A stretch of 64,000 nt of DNA from Frigoribacterium sp. PhB160 (GTDB lineage: Bacteria > Actinomycetota > Actinomycetes > Actinomycetales > Microbacteriaceae): NCBI RefSeq assembly GCF_003751785.1, contig NZ_RKIE01000001.1:1-64000 (forward strand), in the 5' to 3' direction. Shown here one piece after another: positions 1 through 9,985 of this stretch. The translations under genes were made by a program, and so were the position numbers. The notes under the pieces were generated by a model. It did no database searches and was not told the origin of the DNA. It saw only the letters and a list, made by a program, of their open reading frames with translations. Numbering within the stretch: the stretch's first letter is position 1; each line of letters begins with the position of its first letter.

Positions 1-89
1 CGGTCCCATTCCGAACCCGGAAGCTAAGACTCTCAGCGCCGATGGTACTGCAAGGGGGACCTTGTGGGAGAGTAGGACACCGCCGGACT
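1..89 (+). rRNA. rrf: 5S ribosomal RNA, 3' part
   Basis: The window opens inside a 5S rRNA: the CCATTCCGAACCCGGAAGC block is the conserved loop region, and GGGAGAGTAGGACACCGCC is the conserved 3' arm. About 30 bases of the 5' end lie outside the window. The exact 3' end is placed where the terminal helix should close. This implies an rrn operon immediately upstream. Confidence 0.93.
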
Positions 90-120
90 CCCTTTAGACA
101 ACTGCTCTGCAGTTGCCGCG

Positions 121-150
121 AGAGCCCCTCTTCGGAGGGGCTCTTCGTGT
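121..150 (+). terminator. rrn operon terminator
   Basis: A perfect 9-bp stem GAGCCCCTC/GAGGGGCTC closes on a TTCG tetraloop (122-143) and is followed by a short T-rich stretch (TTCGTGTTT). It sits about 30 bases after the 5S RNA, where an rrn terminator is expected. Confidence 0.85.
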
Positions 151-183
151 TTAACGACCGGGCTGGGCGGCCCGTGCTGCCGG

Positions 184-189
184 TAGGAT
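184..189 (+). promoter_or_regulatory. -10 box of a probable leaderless gltX promoter
   Basis: TAGGAT fits the TANNNT -10 pattern. It ends 8 bases before the gltX ATG, so transcription would begin at or within a base or two of the start codon. No clear -35 and no convincing ribosome binding site are seen. Confidence 0.45.
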
Positions 190-197
190 CATGGGCG

Positions 198-1688
198 ATG
201 TCTGCTCCCTTCTCCACCGCCACCGGCGCCGACGTGCGCGTGCGGTTCTGCCCCTCGCCCACCGGTACGCCCCATGTCGGGCTGATCCGAACCGCCCTCT
301 TCAACTGGGCGTACGCACGCCACACCGGCGGCAAGCTCGTGTTCCGCATCGAGGACACAGATGCAGCCCGTGACAGCGAAGAGAGCTACGAGCAGATCCT
401 CGACGGACTGCGCTGGCTCAAGATCGACTGGGACGAGGGCATCGACGTCGGTGGTCCTCACGGACCATACCGGCAGTCGCTCCGTCACGACATCTACCGT
501 GACGTCATCGACCGGCTGCTCGAGAAGGGCCTGCTGTACGAGAGCTTCGCCACCGGCGAGGAGATCGAGGCTCGCAACATCGCCCAGGGGCGCGACCCCA
601 AGCAGGGCTACGACAACTTCGAGCGCGAGCTCACCGACGAGCAGCGTGCGGCGTACCGGGCGGAGGGGCGCCAGCCGGCCCTGCGCCTCCGGGTCCCCGA
701 CCGCGACCTCAGCTTCGACGACCTCGTGCGCGGCGAGATCACCTTCCCCGTGGGGTCGTTCTCCGACTTCGTCGTCGTGCGCCCCAACGGGGTCCCGCTG
801 TACACGTTCGTCAACCCGCTCGACGACGCGCTCATGGGCATCACCCACGTGCTGCGCGGCGAGGACCTCCTCTCGTCGACGCCTCGGCAGATCGCGCTCT
901 ACGAGGCCCTGGTCGAGCTCGGCGTGACGACGTTCATCCCCCGCTTCGGCCACCTGCCCTACGTCATGGGCGACGGCAACAAGAAGCTGTCGAAGCGCGA
1001 TCCCGAGTCGAACCTGTTCCACCACCGCGACCGCGGCTTCATCCCCGAGGGGCTCGTCAACTACCTGGCGCTGCTCGGCTGGTCGCTCACGCACGATCGG
1101 GACGTCTTCACCGTCGACGAGATGGTGGCGGCGTTCGACGTCACCGACGTCAACCCGAACCCGGCGCGCTTCGACCTCAAGAAGGCCGAGTCGATCAACG
1201 GCGACCACGTGCGGCTGCTCGAGGTCGGTGACTTCACCCGGCGCCTCCTGCCGTACCTCGAGGGCGTCGTCAGCGACCCGCCCACCGAGGCCGAGGCGCG
1301 CGTCCTCGAGCAGGCGGCTCCGCTGGTGCAGGAGCGGATGACGTTGCTCGGCGAAGCACGGGGCATGCTGACGTTCTTGTTCGTCGCCGACGACGAGCTC
1401 GAGTACGACGACGAGGCGACCGCCTCGTTGCCGGACTCGGCCGGGGACGTGCTCCGCGCCTCCTCGTCGGCCCTGCAGGGCGTCACGGAGTGGCGCACCG
1501 ACGCCATCCAGGAGGCGCTCAAGGGCGCGCTCGTGGACGGGCTCGGCCTCAAGCCGCGCCTGGCCTACGGCCCGCTGCGCGTCGCCCTGTCCGGGCGTCG
1601 GGTCAGCCCGCCGTTGTTCGAGTCGATGGAGATCCTCGGGCGGGAGTCGACCTTGGCGCGACTCGAGCGCCTGCTCGGCCGCTCGTGA
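198..1688 (+). CDS. gltX: Glutamyl-tRNA synthetase
   Basis: This 496-residue class I aminoacyl-tRNA synthetase charges tRNA with glutamate in the cytoplasm. The N-terminal nucleotide-binding signature [10 protein letters not shown] is at residues 19-28 and the KMSKS-type loop is KLSKR at 263-267. Length is normal for the bacterial enzyme. The ATG at 198 is chosen because homology-like sequence begins there ([10 protein letters not shown]) and a TAGGAT box precedes it; the longer reading frame upstream runs back into the 5S RNA and is not real. The stop overlaps the next gene by four bases (GTGA). Actinobacteria generally lack a glutaminyl-tRNA synthetase, so this enzyme is probably non-discriminating and also charges tRNA-Gln, which is encoded 1 kb downstream. 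Confidence 0.97.
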   Translation: MSAPFSTATGADVRVRFCPSPTGTPHVGLIRTALFNWAYARHTGGKLVFRIEDTDAARDSEESYEQILDGLRWLKIDWDEGIDVGGPHGPYRQSLRHDIYRDVIDRLLEKGLLYESFATGEEIEARNIAQGRDPKQGYDNFERELTDEQRAAYRAEGRQPALRLRVPDRDLSFDDLVRGEITFPVGSFSDFVVVRPNGVPLYTFVNPLDDALMGITHVLRGEDLLSSTPRQIALYEALVELGVTTFIPRFGHLPYVMGDGNKKLSKRDPESNLFHHRDRGFIPEGLVNYLALLGWSLTHDRDVFTVDEMVAAFDVTDVNPNPARFDLKKAESINGDHVRLLEVGDFTRRLLPYLEGVVSDPPTEAEARVLEQAAPLVQERMTLLGEARGMLTFLFVADDELEYDDEATASLPDSAGDVLRASSSALQGVTEWRTDAIQEALKGALVDGLGLKPRLAYGPLRVALSGRRVSPPLFESMEILGRESTLARLERLLGRS

Positions 1689-2623
1689 GCGAGCACTTCG
1701 ACGTCGTCGTCGTCGGGGGCGGCCCCGCCGGCCTGAGCGCGGCGCTCAACCTCGTCCGGGCGCGGCGACGCGTGCTGCTCGTCGACAGCAACCGCCCCCG
1801 CAACAGCGCCACGCTGCTGTCGCACGGGTACCTGACGCGGGACGGCATCTCGCCGCTCGAGCTGCGGAAGCTCGGGCGGGAGGAGTTCCTCTCGTACGAC
1901 GAGGGCACCCACTGGCAGACGATCGCGACGAGCATCAGCAAGCCCGGCGAGGCGTTCGTCGTCGACTGCGAGTTCCGGGGCCAGCAGGCCCGGGCGACCG
2001 CCGACGTCGTGCTCGTCGCGACGGGCCTGCAGGAGACCCTGCCGGCCATCGACGGGCTCCGCGCCTTCTACGGCACCTTCGTGCACAGCTGCATCGAGTG
2101 CGACGGCTACGGCAAGCGCGACCAGGCCCTCGCGGTGATCGGCGAGCACGCCGACCTCGCCGAGCGTGCACTGCTGCTGACCCAGTGGAGCGACGACCTC
2201 GTCGTCTTCACGAACGGGTCCGCCGAGGCGGTGACCGAGGCCGAGGAGGCGCTGCTCGCCTCCCGCGGCGTCCGCACCGACCGCCGTGCCATCGCGTCGC
2301 TGCAGGGCGGCCGCGAGGGGCTCACCGGCATCGAGCTCGAGGGCGGCGAGGTCGTGCCGCGTGAGGGCGGCTTCGTGCGGCCCGCCTGGGCCGGCAAGCT
2401 CGAGTACGTGGCGCCTCTCGGCGCCGATCTCGACGACGACGGGCTGTTGATCGTCGACGACCACGGTCGTACCTCGGTCGCCGGCCTCTACGCCGCGGGG
2501 GAGTCGACCGCCCCGGGGCCGCAGCAGTTGATCGTCGCCGCCGGCTCGGGGGCTCGCGTGGCCGCCGTCGTCAACCGTGACCTCATCGGTGGCCTCGCCG
2601 AGCTCGGAGATCGTGTACAGTAG
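1685..2623 (+). CDS. Thioredoxin-reductase-like FAD flavoprotein with CIEC redox pair
   Basis: A 312-residue FAD-dependent disulfide oxidoreductase of the thioredoxin reductase fold. The FAD dinucleotide motif GGGPAG is at residues 11-16, a CxxC pair (C136-I-E-C139) sits where TrxR has its active-site disulfide, and an AGES-type FAD motif lies near the C-terminus. The second Rossmann motif, which binds NADPH in true TrxR (GxGxxA/G), reads roughly [11 protein letters not shown] at about 152-162 and has lost its glycines. The [17 protein letters not shown] stretch resembles dithiol-oxidase-type relatives such as GliT. It may therefore be an oxygen- or ferredoxin-linked dithiol oxidase rather than an NADPH enzyme (inference). 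The GTG start overlaps the gltX stop, so the pair is probably cotranslated. Confidence 0.85.
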   Translation: MSEHFDVVVVGGGPAGLSAALNLVRARRRVLLVDSNRPRNSATLLSHGYLTRDGISPLELRKLGREEFLSYDEGTHWQTIATSISKPGEAFVVDCEFRGQQARATADVVLVATGLQETLPAIDGLRAFYGTFVHSCIECDGYGKRDQALAVIGEHADLAERALLLTQWSDDLVVFTNGSAEAVTEAEEALLASRGVRTDRRAIASLQGGREGLTGIELEGGEVVPREGGFVRPAWAGKLEYVAPLGADLDDDGLLIVDDHGRTSVAGLYAAGESTAPGPQQLIVAAGSGARVAAVVNRDLIGGLAELGDRVQ

Positions 2624-2676
2624 ACGTCGGTTCATCTGATGGGCCACCATGATGTAGACCTAGCGGTCGTCATCAT

Positions 2677-2748
2677 TGGGGTATGGTGTAATTGGCAACA
2701 CGACTGATTCTGGTTCAGTTGTTCTTGGTTCGAGTCCAGGTACCCCAG
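2677..2748 (+). tRNA. tRNA-Gln (anticodon CTG)
   Basis: A complete cloverleaf can be folded: acceptor stem TGGGGTA/TACCCCA, D-arm with AATTGGCA, anticodon loop TTCTGGT giving CTG, and T-arm GGTTCGAGTCC. The U1-A72 acceptor pair is typical of tRNA-Gln. CCA is not encoded. It lies 53 bases after the flavoprotein gene. Confidence 0.95.
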
Positions 2749-2792
2749 CAAATCGATCCCCCGTGTCCTTTCGGACCGGGGGATTTGCTGTT
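2748..2792 (+). terminator. Terminator of tRNA-Gln
   Basis: GCAAATC (2748-2754) pairs with GATTTGC (2782-2788), enclosing a second CCCCCG/CGGGGG stem with a TTTC loop. It directly follows the tRNA and uses its last base. The following bases TGTTCGTGCTGGTTT are moderately T-rich. Confidence 0.7.
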
Positions 2793-2804
2793 CGTGCTGG
2801 TTTG

Positions 2805-2930
2805 GCGCCCTGCCGGGCGCGCGTCGGGCTCCGCCCGACGGGGGCGGCGGCGCTTCGCGCGCCTTGGGGGGCGGCGGCGCTTCGCGCGCCTTGGGGGGCG
2901 GAGGCGGCGGCGCTTCGCGCGCCTTGGGGG
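2805..2930. repeat. Cluster of five GC-rich hairpins, three of them identical
   Basis: Two hairpins, GCGCCC-TGCC-GGGCGC (2805-2820) and CGTCGGG-CTCCG-CCCGACG (2822-2840), are followed by three exact copies of the 24-mer beginning GGCGGCGCTTCGCGCGCC at 2846, 2873 and 2906. Each copy contains a perfect GGCGC-TTCGC-GCGCC hairpin. The array lies between tRNA-Gln and the convergent 3' end of purL, so it may stop transcription from both sides, but its repeated form resembles a REP-type element. Confidence 0.75.
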
Positions 2931-2987
2931 CGGGGGCGGCCCTCCTCCTGGGGAGGGGGAGGGCCGCCGGGGGTGTGCTGAGGGGGC

Positions 2988-5326
2988 TTACTGGGGGATG
3001 GTGGCGCCGAAGTGGTCGGGGAGGGTCGCCCGGTGGGTGCGACGGAGCTCCTCGAGGGGGACGGTGAAGACGTCCTGGATCTCGAGCGAGTCCGAGGCGC
3101 CGTCCGTCACGCCGATGCGGAGCACGGGGTACCCGCGTCCCTCGCACAGCCCGCGGAAGCGCACGTCGTCCTCGCGCGGCACCGACACGACCACGCGACC
3201 GGTCGACTCGCTGAAGAGCGCCGTCGCCACGTCGACGCCGTCGCGCTCGAGCAGCTCGCCCAGCCACACCCGTGCGCCGACGCCGAACCGCAGCACCGAC
3301 TCGGCCAGGGCCTGCGCCAGGCCGCCGTCGCTGAGGTCGTGCGCCGCGGCCAGCAACGACTGGTCGGCCCCGGCCGCGAGCAGCCCCGCGAGCTGCTTCT
3401 CGGCGTCGAGGTCGACGGCCGGGGGGCGACCGCCGAGGTGGTCGTGCACCACGCCGGCCCAGGCCGAGCCGTCGAGCTCGAGCGCCGTGGTGCCGAGCAG
3501 GTAGATGTTGTCGCCCTCGTCCTGCCACCCCGACGGCACGCGCTTCGCGACGTCCTGGATGACGCCGAGCACGCCGACCACGGGGGTCGGGTGGATCGGC
3601 TTCGTGCCGGTCTGGTTGTAGAACGAGACGTTGCCGCCCGTGACGGGGATCTCGAGCTCCAGGCAGCCGTCGGAGAGGCCCTCGACGGCCTGCGAGAACT
3701 GCCACATGACCTCGGGGTCCTCCGGGCTGCCGAAGTTGAGGCAGTCGGTGACGGCGGCGGGGACGGCACCGGTGACGGCGACGTTGCGGTACGCCTCCGC
3801 CAGGGCCAGGCGGGCACCCTGCTTCGGGTCGAGCTGGCAGTAGCGGCCGTTCGCGTCGGTGGCGATGGCGAAGCCGAGGCCCGACTCTTCGTCGACGCGG
3901 ATCATCCCGCCGTCGTCGGGGAAGCTGAGCGCCGTGTTGCCGAGCACGTACGTGTCGTACTGGTTCGTCACCCAGCTCTTGTCGGCGAGGTTCGCCGAGC
4001 CGAGCAGCTGCAGGAACTGCTCGCGCAGCACCGCGTTGCCGGTCGGGCGGGCGAGGCGCGACGCGGAGTCGGCCTGCAGCGCGTCGATCCAGCTCGGGTA
4101 GGCGACGGGGCGGTCGTAGACCGGGCCGTCGACGGCCACCGTGCGGGGCTCGACGTTGACGATCTCCTCCCCGCGCCAGTTGATGACGAGGCGGCCCGTG
4201 TCGGTGACCTCGCCGAGCACGCTCGTCTCGACGTCCCACTTCGCCGTGACGGCGAGGAAGTCGTCGAGCTTGTCGGGGCGCACGACGGCCATCATGCGCT
4301 CCTGGCTCTCGCTCATGAGGATCTCCTCCGCCGTGAGCGAGGGGTCGCGCAGCAGGACGGCGTCGAGCTCGATGAACATGCCGCCGTCGCCGTTCGAGGC
4401 GAGCTCGGACGTCGCGCAGCTGATGCCGGCCGCGCCGAGGTCTTGGATGCCCTCGACGAGCTCGCCGCGGAACAGCTCGAGGCAGCACTCGATGAGCACC
4501 TTCTCGGCGAACGGGTCGCCGACCTGCACCGCGGGGCGCTTGGTGGGGCCGCCCGACGAGAACGTGTCGGAGGCGAGGATGGAGGCGCCGCCGATGCCGT
4601 CGCCGCCGGTGCGCGCCCCGAAGAGCACGACCTTGTTGCGGACGCCGCGGGCGTTGGCGAGGTGCAGGTCTTCATGGCGGAGCACGCCGACCGCGAGGGC
4701 GTTGACGAGCGGGTTGCCCTGGTAGACCGCGTCGAAGTACGTCTCGCCGCCGATGTTCGGCAGCCCGAGGCAGTTCGCGTAGAAGCTGATGCCGCCGACG
4801 ACCCCGTCGACGACGCGGGCCGTGTCGGGGGCGTCGATCGCCCCGAAGCGGAGCTGGTCCATGACGGCGACCGGGCGCGCGCCCATCGAGATGATGTCGC
4901 GGACGATGCCGCCGACGCCGGTCGCGGCGCCCTGGAAGGGCTCGATGTAGCTCGGGTGGTTGTGGGACTCGACCTTGAAGGTCACGGCCCAGCCGCCTCC
5001 GACGTCGACGACGCCCGCGTTCTCGCCCATGCCGACCATGAGGTCTTTCTTCATGGCCGGGGTGACCTTCTGCCCGAACTGGCGCAGGTAGTTCTTGCTC
5101 GACTTGTACGAGCAGTGCTCGCTCCACATCACCGAGTACATGGCGAGCTCGCCGCTCGTCGGGCGCCGGCCGAGGATCTCGCGGATCGCCGCGTACTCGT
5201 CGGCCTTGAGGCCGAGCGCCTCGTAGGGCTGGTGCTTGTCGGGCGTCGCTGCGGCGTCAGCCACGGTGTCGGGCTTCGGGCCCTCGGGCCGCACGTCGAT
5301 CAGCTCGGCGTGGTCGTTGTCGGTGC

Positions 5327-5330
<4 letters not shown>
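2988..5330 (-). CDS. purL: Phosphoribosylformylglycinamidine synthase subunit PurL
   Basis: This 780-residue ATP-dependent synthetase subunit converts FGAR to FGAM in purine synthesis, using ammonia delivered by PurQ with PurS as bridging subunit. Its size is that of the small, multi-subunit PurL rather than the 1,300-residue fused form. Typical blocks include [19 protein letters not shown] near the N-terminus and [10 protein letters not shown] with an [12 protein letters not shown] stretch. The GTG start lies in a GTGA overlap with the stop of purQ. It is the last gene of purSQL. Confidence 0.97.
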
Positions 5331-6021
<691 letters not shown>

Positions 6022-6022
<1 letters not shown>

Positions 6023-6285
6023 CAGGCGACGGGGGCGGCGTCGAGGACGGTGATGCTCACGACGTCCTCGATGACCGAGTTCGAGAACACGTCGTCGGCG
6101 AGCTGGCGCACGTCGGCCAGGACGGCCTCGGTCACCTCGCCCTCGACGGTGAGCTCGAACCGCTTGCCGATGCGGACGTCGGTGAACGCGTTCTTGCCGA
6201 GACGGACCAGAGCACCGGCGACGGCCTTGCCCTGGGGGTCGAGCAGTTCAGCCTTGGGCATGACCTCGACGACGATTGTGGGCAC
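6022..6285 (-). CDS. purS: Phosphoribosylformylglycinamidine synthase subunit PurS
   Basis: An 87-residue PurS-family protein, the small subunit that links PurQ to PurL. It shows the family pattern [13 protein letters not shown] and a VRIGKRFEL strand. The GTG start is preceded by AGGAG at a spacing of six bases, which decides the start. It is the first gene of the purSQL operon. A TAGACT box on the same strand about 40 bases upstream (near 6325-6330) could be the -10 box. Confidence 0.95.
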
Positions 6286-6659
6286 GGTTTACTCCTGCGG
6301 AGGCGGCAGCGGGTGGACGCGACGAGTCTACGACAGCAGGAGGCGCGGGCCGGGTCCGCGACGCCCGCCCGCGAGGGCGTCGTCCCGGCGTGAGCCGGGG
6401 GGCCCGACGCTCCCAGCCGACTGCGAAGCTCCTCCCAGCCCCGTCATCGGATCGCGTCGCACCATTGATGCAGCGGAGGGGTCGAGGCCTCGTGATCGGG
6501 TCTCCTTCCGCTTCCCCGGTCGAGGGTTCCTGATCCGCCCGAGACCGTCAGACGCCCGGCCGGACCCCCCACCGACCGGGCGTCTCCCTTTCTCCGGCAG
6601 CGCGCCTCCGACACCGCGGCTCTCGTGGTCGCGCGGGGCGGTCGGGCGGAGGCGGGGCG
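6286..6659. other. Gene-free stretch with hairpins and the purSQL leader
   Basis: No credible gene is seen in these 374 bases between purS and the RidA gene. They hold the purS upstream region, a perfect 8-bp hairpin CGACGCCC/GGGCGTCG (6359-6382), a terminator-like stem (6551-6584) and two copies of GGAGGCGCG (6339 on +, 6601 on -). Confidence 0.6.
6551..6595 (+). terminator. Terminator-like hairpin
   Basis: A 9-bp stem GACGCCCGG/CCGGGCGTC with a 16-base loop is followed by TCCCTTTCTCC. The pyrimidine tail is on the + strand, yet both neighbouring genes are on the - strand, so its role is unclear. It may block read-through into the region or be a remnant. Confidence 0.4.
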
Positions 6660-7079
6660 TCAGCGGACGACCGCTCCGACGAACTCGATCTCGACCCGGG
6701 CGCCCTTCGGCAGGGCCGCGACCTGGTAGGCCGCGCGGGCGGGCAGCACCCCGCCGGAGAAGACCTCGGCGTAGACCTCGTTCACGACCGCGAAGTCGGC
6801 GATGTCGGCGAGCAGCACCGTCGTCTTGACGACGTGGGCGACCCCGGAGCCCGCCGCGTCGAGGATCGCCGCGCCGTTGCGCAGCGACTGGGCGGCCTCC
6901 TCGCGGACGCCCGGCCCGGCGAACTCGCCCGTGGCCGGGTCGATCGGCAGCTGGCCGGAGACGAAGACGAGGCCGCCGACGCGGACGGCCTGCGAGTAGG
7001 CGCCCACGGCGGCGGGGGCGGCGTCGGTGTGCACCGCGCGGACGGAGTCGTCGGCGTGGGCGTGGTCTGCAGTGGTCAT
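6660..7079 (-). CDS. RidA-family enamine/imine deaminase
   Basis: A 139-residue Rid-family protein. RidA proteins hydrolyse reactive enamine/imine intermediates released by PLP enzymes, forming the 2-keto acid and ammonia. Family features seen are the YSQAV block, FVSGQLPIDPATGE, an EAAQSLRN segment and the C-terminal ALPKGARVEIEFVGAV, which carries the conserved Arg and Glu. It is the last gene of the transport/aminotransferase operon, and its ATG overlaps the stop of the aminotransferase gene by four bases, so it probably clears intermediates made by that enzyme. Confidence 0.93.
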   Translation of the reverse strand: MTTADHAHADDSVRAVHTDAAPAAVGAYSQAVRVGGLVFVSGQLPIDPATGEFAGPGVREEAAQSLRNGAAILDAAGSGVAHVVKTTVLLADIADFAVVNEVYAEVFSGGVLPARAAYQVAALPKGARVEIEFVGAVVR

Positions 7080-8197
7080 GCGCGTCCTCCCAGGACGGTC
7101 AGGGCCGCGTCGAGCGCGGCCGGGGTGGTGGTGGCGTGCACGCTGAGGCGCACGCGGTCGTCGCCGTGGACGGTCGCCGTGACGCCCGCCGCGTCGAGCC
7201 GTGCGCCGACGGCCGCGGCGTCACCGGCGGGAACCCCCGCGACGACGATGCCGGCCCGTCGCCCGCGCTCGACGGGGGAGAGCACGGGCACCCCCGCGGC
7301 GCCGAGGCGGGCGACGAGGTCGCCCGCGGTGGCGGCGACCCGGGACGCGACGACGTCGACCCCGACGTGCTCGAGCTGCTCGAGCGCGGTGGCCAGGGCA
7401 CCCGAGGCGAAGGGCGACCCGTTCGTCACCGAGAGGCGCTGCGCCCCGGGCAGCGGCGCGTGCGGCACGCCGTCGTAGCGCGACGGCCCCTCCACGCCGG
7501 TCCAGCCGCCGAGCACCGGGCGGAGGCGGTCGAGGGCCCTCGGCGACAGCGCCACGAACCCGGTGCCCCAGCCCGCGCGCAGCCACTTCTGGCCGCCGAC
7601 GACGAGCGCGTCGGCGAGGGTCCAGTCGGCGTCGAGCACCCCGAAGCCCTGGATGCCGTCGACCACGAGGAGGCGGTCGCCCACCGCCTCCCGGAGGCCA
7701 GCGAGGTCGGCGACGGCGCCGGTGCGGAAGTCGACCGCGCTCACGGCGACGGCGACGGTGTCGGGGCCGACCGCGTCGGCCACGCGCTCGGGCGTCACCG
7801 GGGCGAGCGGCTGCCCCGGGACGGGCGGCAGGGGGCGCACCCGGGTGAGGCCCGCCTCCTCGGACCGCCACCAGGCGTAGAGGTTCGACGGGAACTCGGC
7901 GCTGCTCACCACGACCTCGCCGCGCGGCAGGCCGAACGCCACCTGCATCAGCCCCAGGGAGGTGCTGCCCGACAGGGCGACGCCGGCCCGGTCGACCCCG
8001 GTGAGGCGCGACACGGCCGCGAGGGCGCGGTCGTCCTCGGCGTGCAGCCCCGCGGACGGGACGCCGGCGCTCGCCGCCGCCGCGAGCCGCCCGATCGTCT
8101 CGACGACGAGGCGCGAGGGCGGGCCGTAGCTGCCGAAGTTGAGGTAGCCGGCCGGCTCCGCGAACGACGACAGGTAGGCCTCGAGGGCCGACGTCAC
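7076..8197 (-). CDS. Class V PLP-dependent aminotransferase or lyase
   Basis: A 373-residue fold-type I PLP enzyme of the class V group (cysteine desulfurase/kynureninase/isopenicillin-epimerase-like). The Schiff-base lysine lies in [15 protein letters not shown], the cofactor Asp region reads VVDGIQGFG, and SGSTSLGL probably holds the phosphate. No cysteine-desulfurase loop is evident, so it more likely acts on an amino acid taken up by the adjacent transporter. It uses a GTG start in a GTGA overlap with the ABC ATPase gene and overlaps the RidA gene downstream. The exact substrate cannot be read from the sequence. Confidence 0.87.
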   Translation of the reverse strand: MTSALEAYLSSFAEPAGYLNFGSYGPPSRLVVETIGRLAAAASAGVPSAGLHAEDDRALAAVSRLTGVDRAGVALSGSTSLGLMQVAFGLPRGEVVVSSAEFPSNLYAWWRSEEAGLTRVRPLPPVPGQPLAPVTPERVADAVGPDTVAVAVSAVDFRTGAVADLAGLREAVGDRLLVVDGIQGFGVLDADWTLADALVVGGQKWLRAGWGTGFVALSPRALDRLRPVLGGWTGVEGPSRYDGVPHAPLPGAQRLSVTNGSPFASGALATALEQLEHVGVDVVASRVAATAGDLVARLGAAGVPVLSPVERGRRAGIVVAGVPAGDAAAVGARLDAAGVTATVHGDDRVRLSVHATTTPAALDAALTVLGGRA

Positions 8198-9009
8198 GCC
8201 AGGACCCGCTGGAGGAACTGCTTCGTCCGGGCCTCGCGCGGGGCCCCGAGCACCTGCTCCACCGGCCCTTGCTCGACGATGCCGCCGTCGGCCATGAAGA
8301 CGACGCGGTCGGCGACCTCGCGGGCGAACTGGATCTCGTGGGTCACGACGAGCATGGTCATGCCGTCGCGGGCGAGGTCGCCCATCACCTTCAGCACCTC
8401 GCCGACGAGCTCCGGGTCGAGGGCCGAGGTCGGCTCGTCGAAGAGCAGGAACAGCGGCTTCATCGCCACGGCCCGGGCGATGGCGACGCGCTGCCGCTGC
8501 CCGCCCGAGAGCTGGCCGGGGTAGGCGTCGACCTTGTCGCCGAGGCCCACCCGCTCGAGGATCGCGACGGCCTCGGCCCGCGCCTCCTTCGCGGGGCGGC
8601 GCTGCACGCGCACCGGCCCCTCGACCACGTTGCCGAGCACGGTGAGGTGCGGGAACAGGTTGAAGTGCTGGAACACCATCGCGGTGCGGGCCCGCTGGGC
8701 CGAGAGCTTCCGCTCGGTGAGCTCGTGCAGCACGCCGTCGCGCAGCTCGAAGCCCATCGGCTCGCCGCCGACCCAGACCTCGCCGGCGTCGGGCTCCTCG
8801 AGCCGGTTGAGCGTGCGGAGGAACGTCGACTTGCCGGCGCCCGACGGGCCGATGATGCAGACCACCTCGCCGCTGCGCACCGTCATCGAGACGTCGCGCA
8901 GCACCTCGTGGCTGCCGTAGGACTTGCCGATGCCGAGGGCCTCGAGGACGGGTGCTCCCTCGGCGGCTCGCGCCGCGCCTCCGGCGGTCGGGGTGGGCGT
9001 GGCGGTCAC
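8194..9009 (-). CDS. Amino-acid ABC transporter ATP-binding protein
   Basis: A 271-residue ATPase of the polar/basic amino-acid uptake class (GlnQ/HisP type). Walker A is GPSGAGKST, the signature is [14 protein letters not shown], Walker B is [15 protein letters not shown] and the switch histidine lies in VVTHE. A 25-residue Ala-rich N-terminal extension precedes the domain. The GTG start is in a GTGA overlap with the permease gene, and the end overlaps the aminotransferase gene. It energises the membrane protein encoded immediately upstream. Confidence 0.95.
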   Translation of the reverse strand: MTATPTPTAGGAARAAEGAPVLEALGIGKSYGSHEVLRDVSMTVRSGEVVCIIGPSGAGKSTFLRTLNRLEEPDAGEVWVGGEPMGFELRDGVLHELTERKLSAQRARTAMVFQHFNLFPHLTVLGNVVEGPVRVQRRPAKEARAEAVAILERVGLGDKVDAYPGQLSGGQRQRVAIARAVAMKPLFLLFDEPTSALDPELVGEVLKVMGDLARDGMTMLVVTHEIQFAREVADRVVFMADGGIVEQGPVEQVLGAPREARTKQFLQRVLA

Positions 9010-9983
9010 GGGGTGCTCCTCACGAGGGGTGCGCGGCCGAGGTCGGCGGCGACCTTGCGGCGCAGCGCGCGGGCGTTCGGCGGTCCGCCGGGGCGGCGGT
9101 CCTGGCGGTCGAAGCTGCGCTCGAGGTAGTACTGGCCGACGCTCGCGACGCTGACGATGACCATGTACCAGACGGCCGCGGCGATGAGCGTCTCCATCAC
9201 CTGGAGGTTGAACGACGAGATGTTGTTCGCCGCCTTGATGAGCTCGAGGTAGCCGATCACCGACGCCATCGCCGTGCCCTTGAGCATGTTGATGAAGTCG
9301 TTGCCGGTGGGCGGGATGATGATGCGCATCGCCTGCGGCAGGACGATGCGGGCCATGCGCTGCAGGGGGGTCTGGCCGATCGACTGGGCGGCCTCGATCT
9401 GGCCGCGGTCGACGCTCTTGAGCCCCGCCCGCACGATCTCGGCCATGTAGGCGCTCTCGTTGAGGGCCAGGCCGAGGAACGCGGCGACGAAGGTCGTCAT
9501 CACGTCGTTGGTGCTCACGTCGAGGAAGACCACGTCGGTGAACGGCACCCCCACCGTCAGGCGGGGGAAGATCAGGGCCAGGTTGTACCAGAGCAGGATC
9601 TGCAGCAGCACGGGCAGGCCGCGGAACAGCCAGGTGTAGCCGGCCGCGAAGGCCTGCGCCACCGGGTTCTTCGAGATGCGCATCAGGGCGATCACGACGC
9701 CGATGACGACGGCGCTCACCTGCGCGACGACGGCGAGCACGATCGTGCCGACGAGGCCCTGCAGGATGATCGGCGAGACGAGGTAGTAGGGGATGTCGCC
9801 GTAGGCGATGTCGCCCTGCGACGCCCCGTACGCGAGGGCGACGAGCACCACGACGATGACCGCCGCGCTGACCAACCGCCCCCAGTGCTTGAGGCGCACC
9901 TGCGGCAGCAGCTCACGCCCCGCCGAGGAGGCGCGGGTCGGGTCGGCCGTGTCGGCCCCGGCCCGCGGCCCGGGCGCGGTCAC
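9006..9983 (-). CDS. Amino-acid ABC transporter permease
   Basis: A 325-residue inner-membrane permease of the GlnP/HisMQ family. After a polar N-terminus it has one helix near residues 36-56 and about five more in the transport domain. The cytoplasmic EAA loop reads [23 protein letters not shown] and contacts the ATPase. The GTG start at 9983 lies two bases after the stop of the binding-protein gene; sequence further upstream in this frame is only the shadow of that gene. A single permease gene suggests a homodimeric transporter. Confidence 0.93.
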   Translation of the reverse strand: MTAPGPRAGADTADPTRASSAGRELLPQVRLKHWGRLVSAAVIVVVLVALAYGASQGDIAYGDIPYYLVSPIILQGLVGTIVLAVVAQVSAVVIGVVIALMRISKNPVAQAFAAGYTWLFRGLPVLLQILLWYNLALIFPRLTVGVPFTDVVFLDVSTNDVMTTFVAAFLGLALNESAYMAEIVRAGLKSVDRGQIEAAQSIGQTPLQRMARIVLPQAMRIIIPPTGNDFINMLKGTAMASVIGYLELIKAANNISSFNLQVMETLIAAAVWYMVIVSVASVGQYYLERSFDRQDRRPGGPPNARALRRKVAADLGRAPLVRSTP

Positions 9984-9985
9984 GG

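Noticed and set aside
6551-6595. Terminator of the purSQL or RidA operon
   Set aside because: The T-rich tail is on the + strand while both operons are on the - strand; it is listed only as terminator-like.
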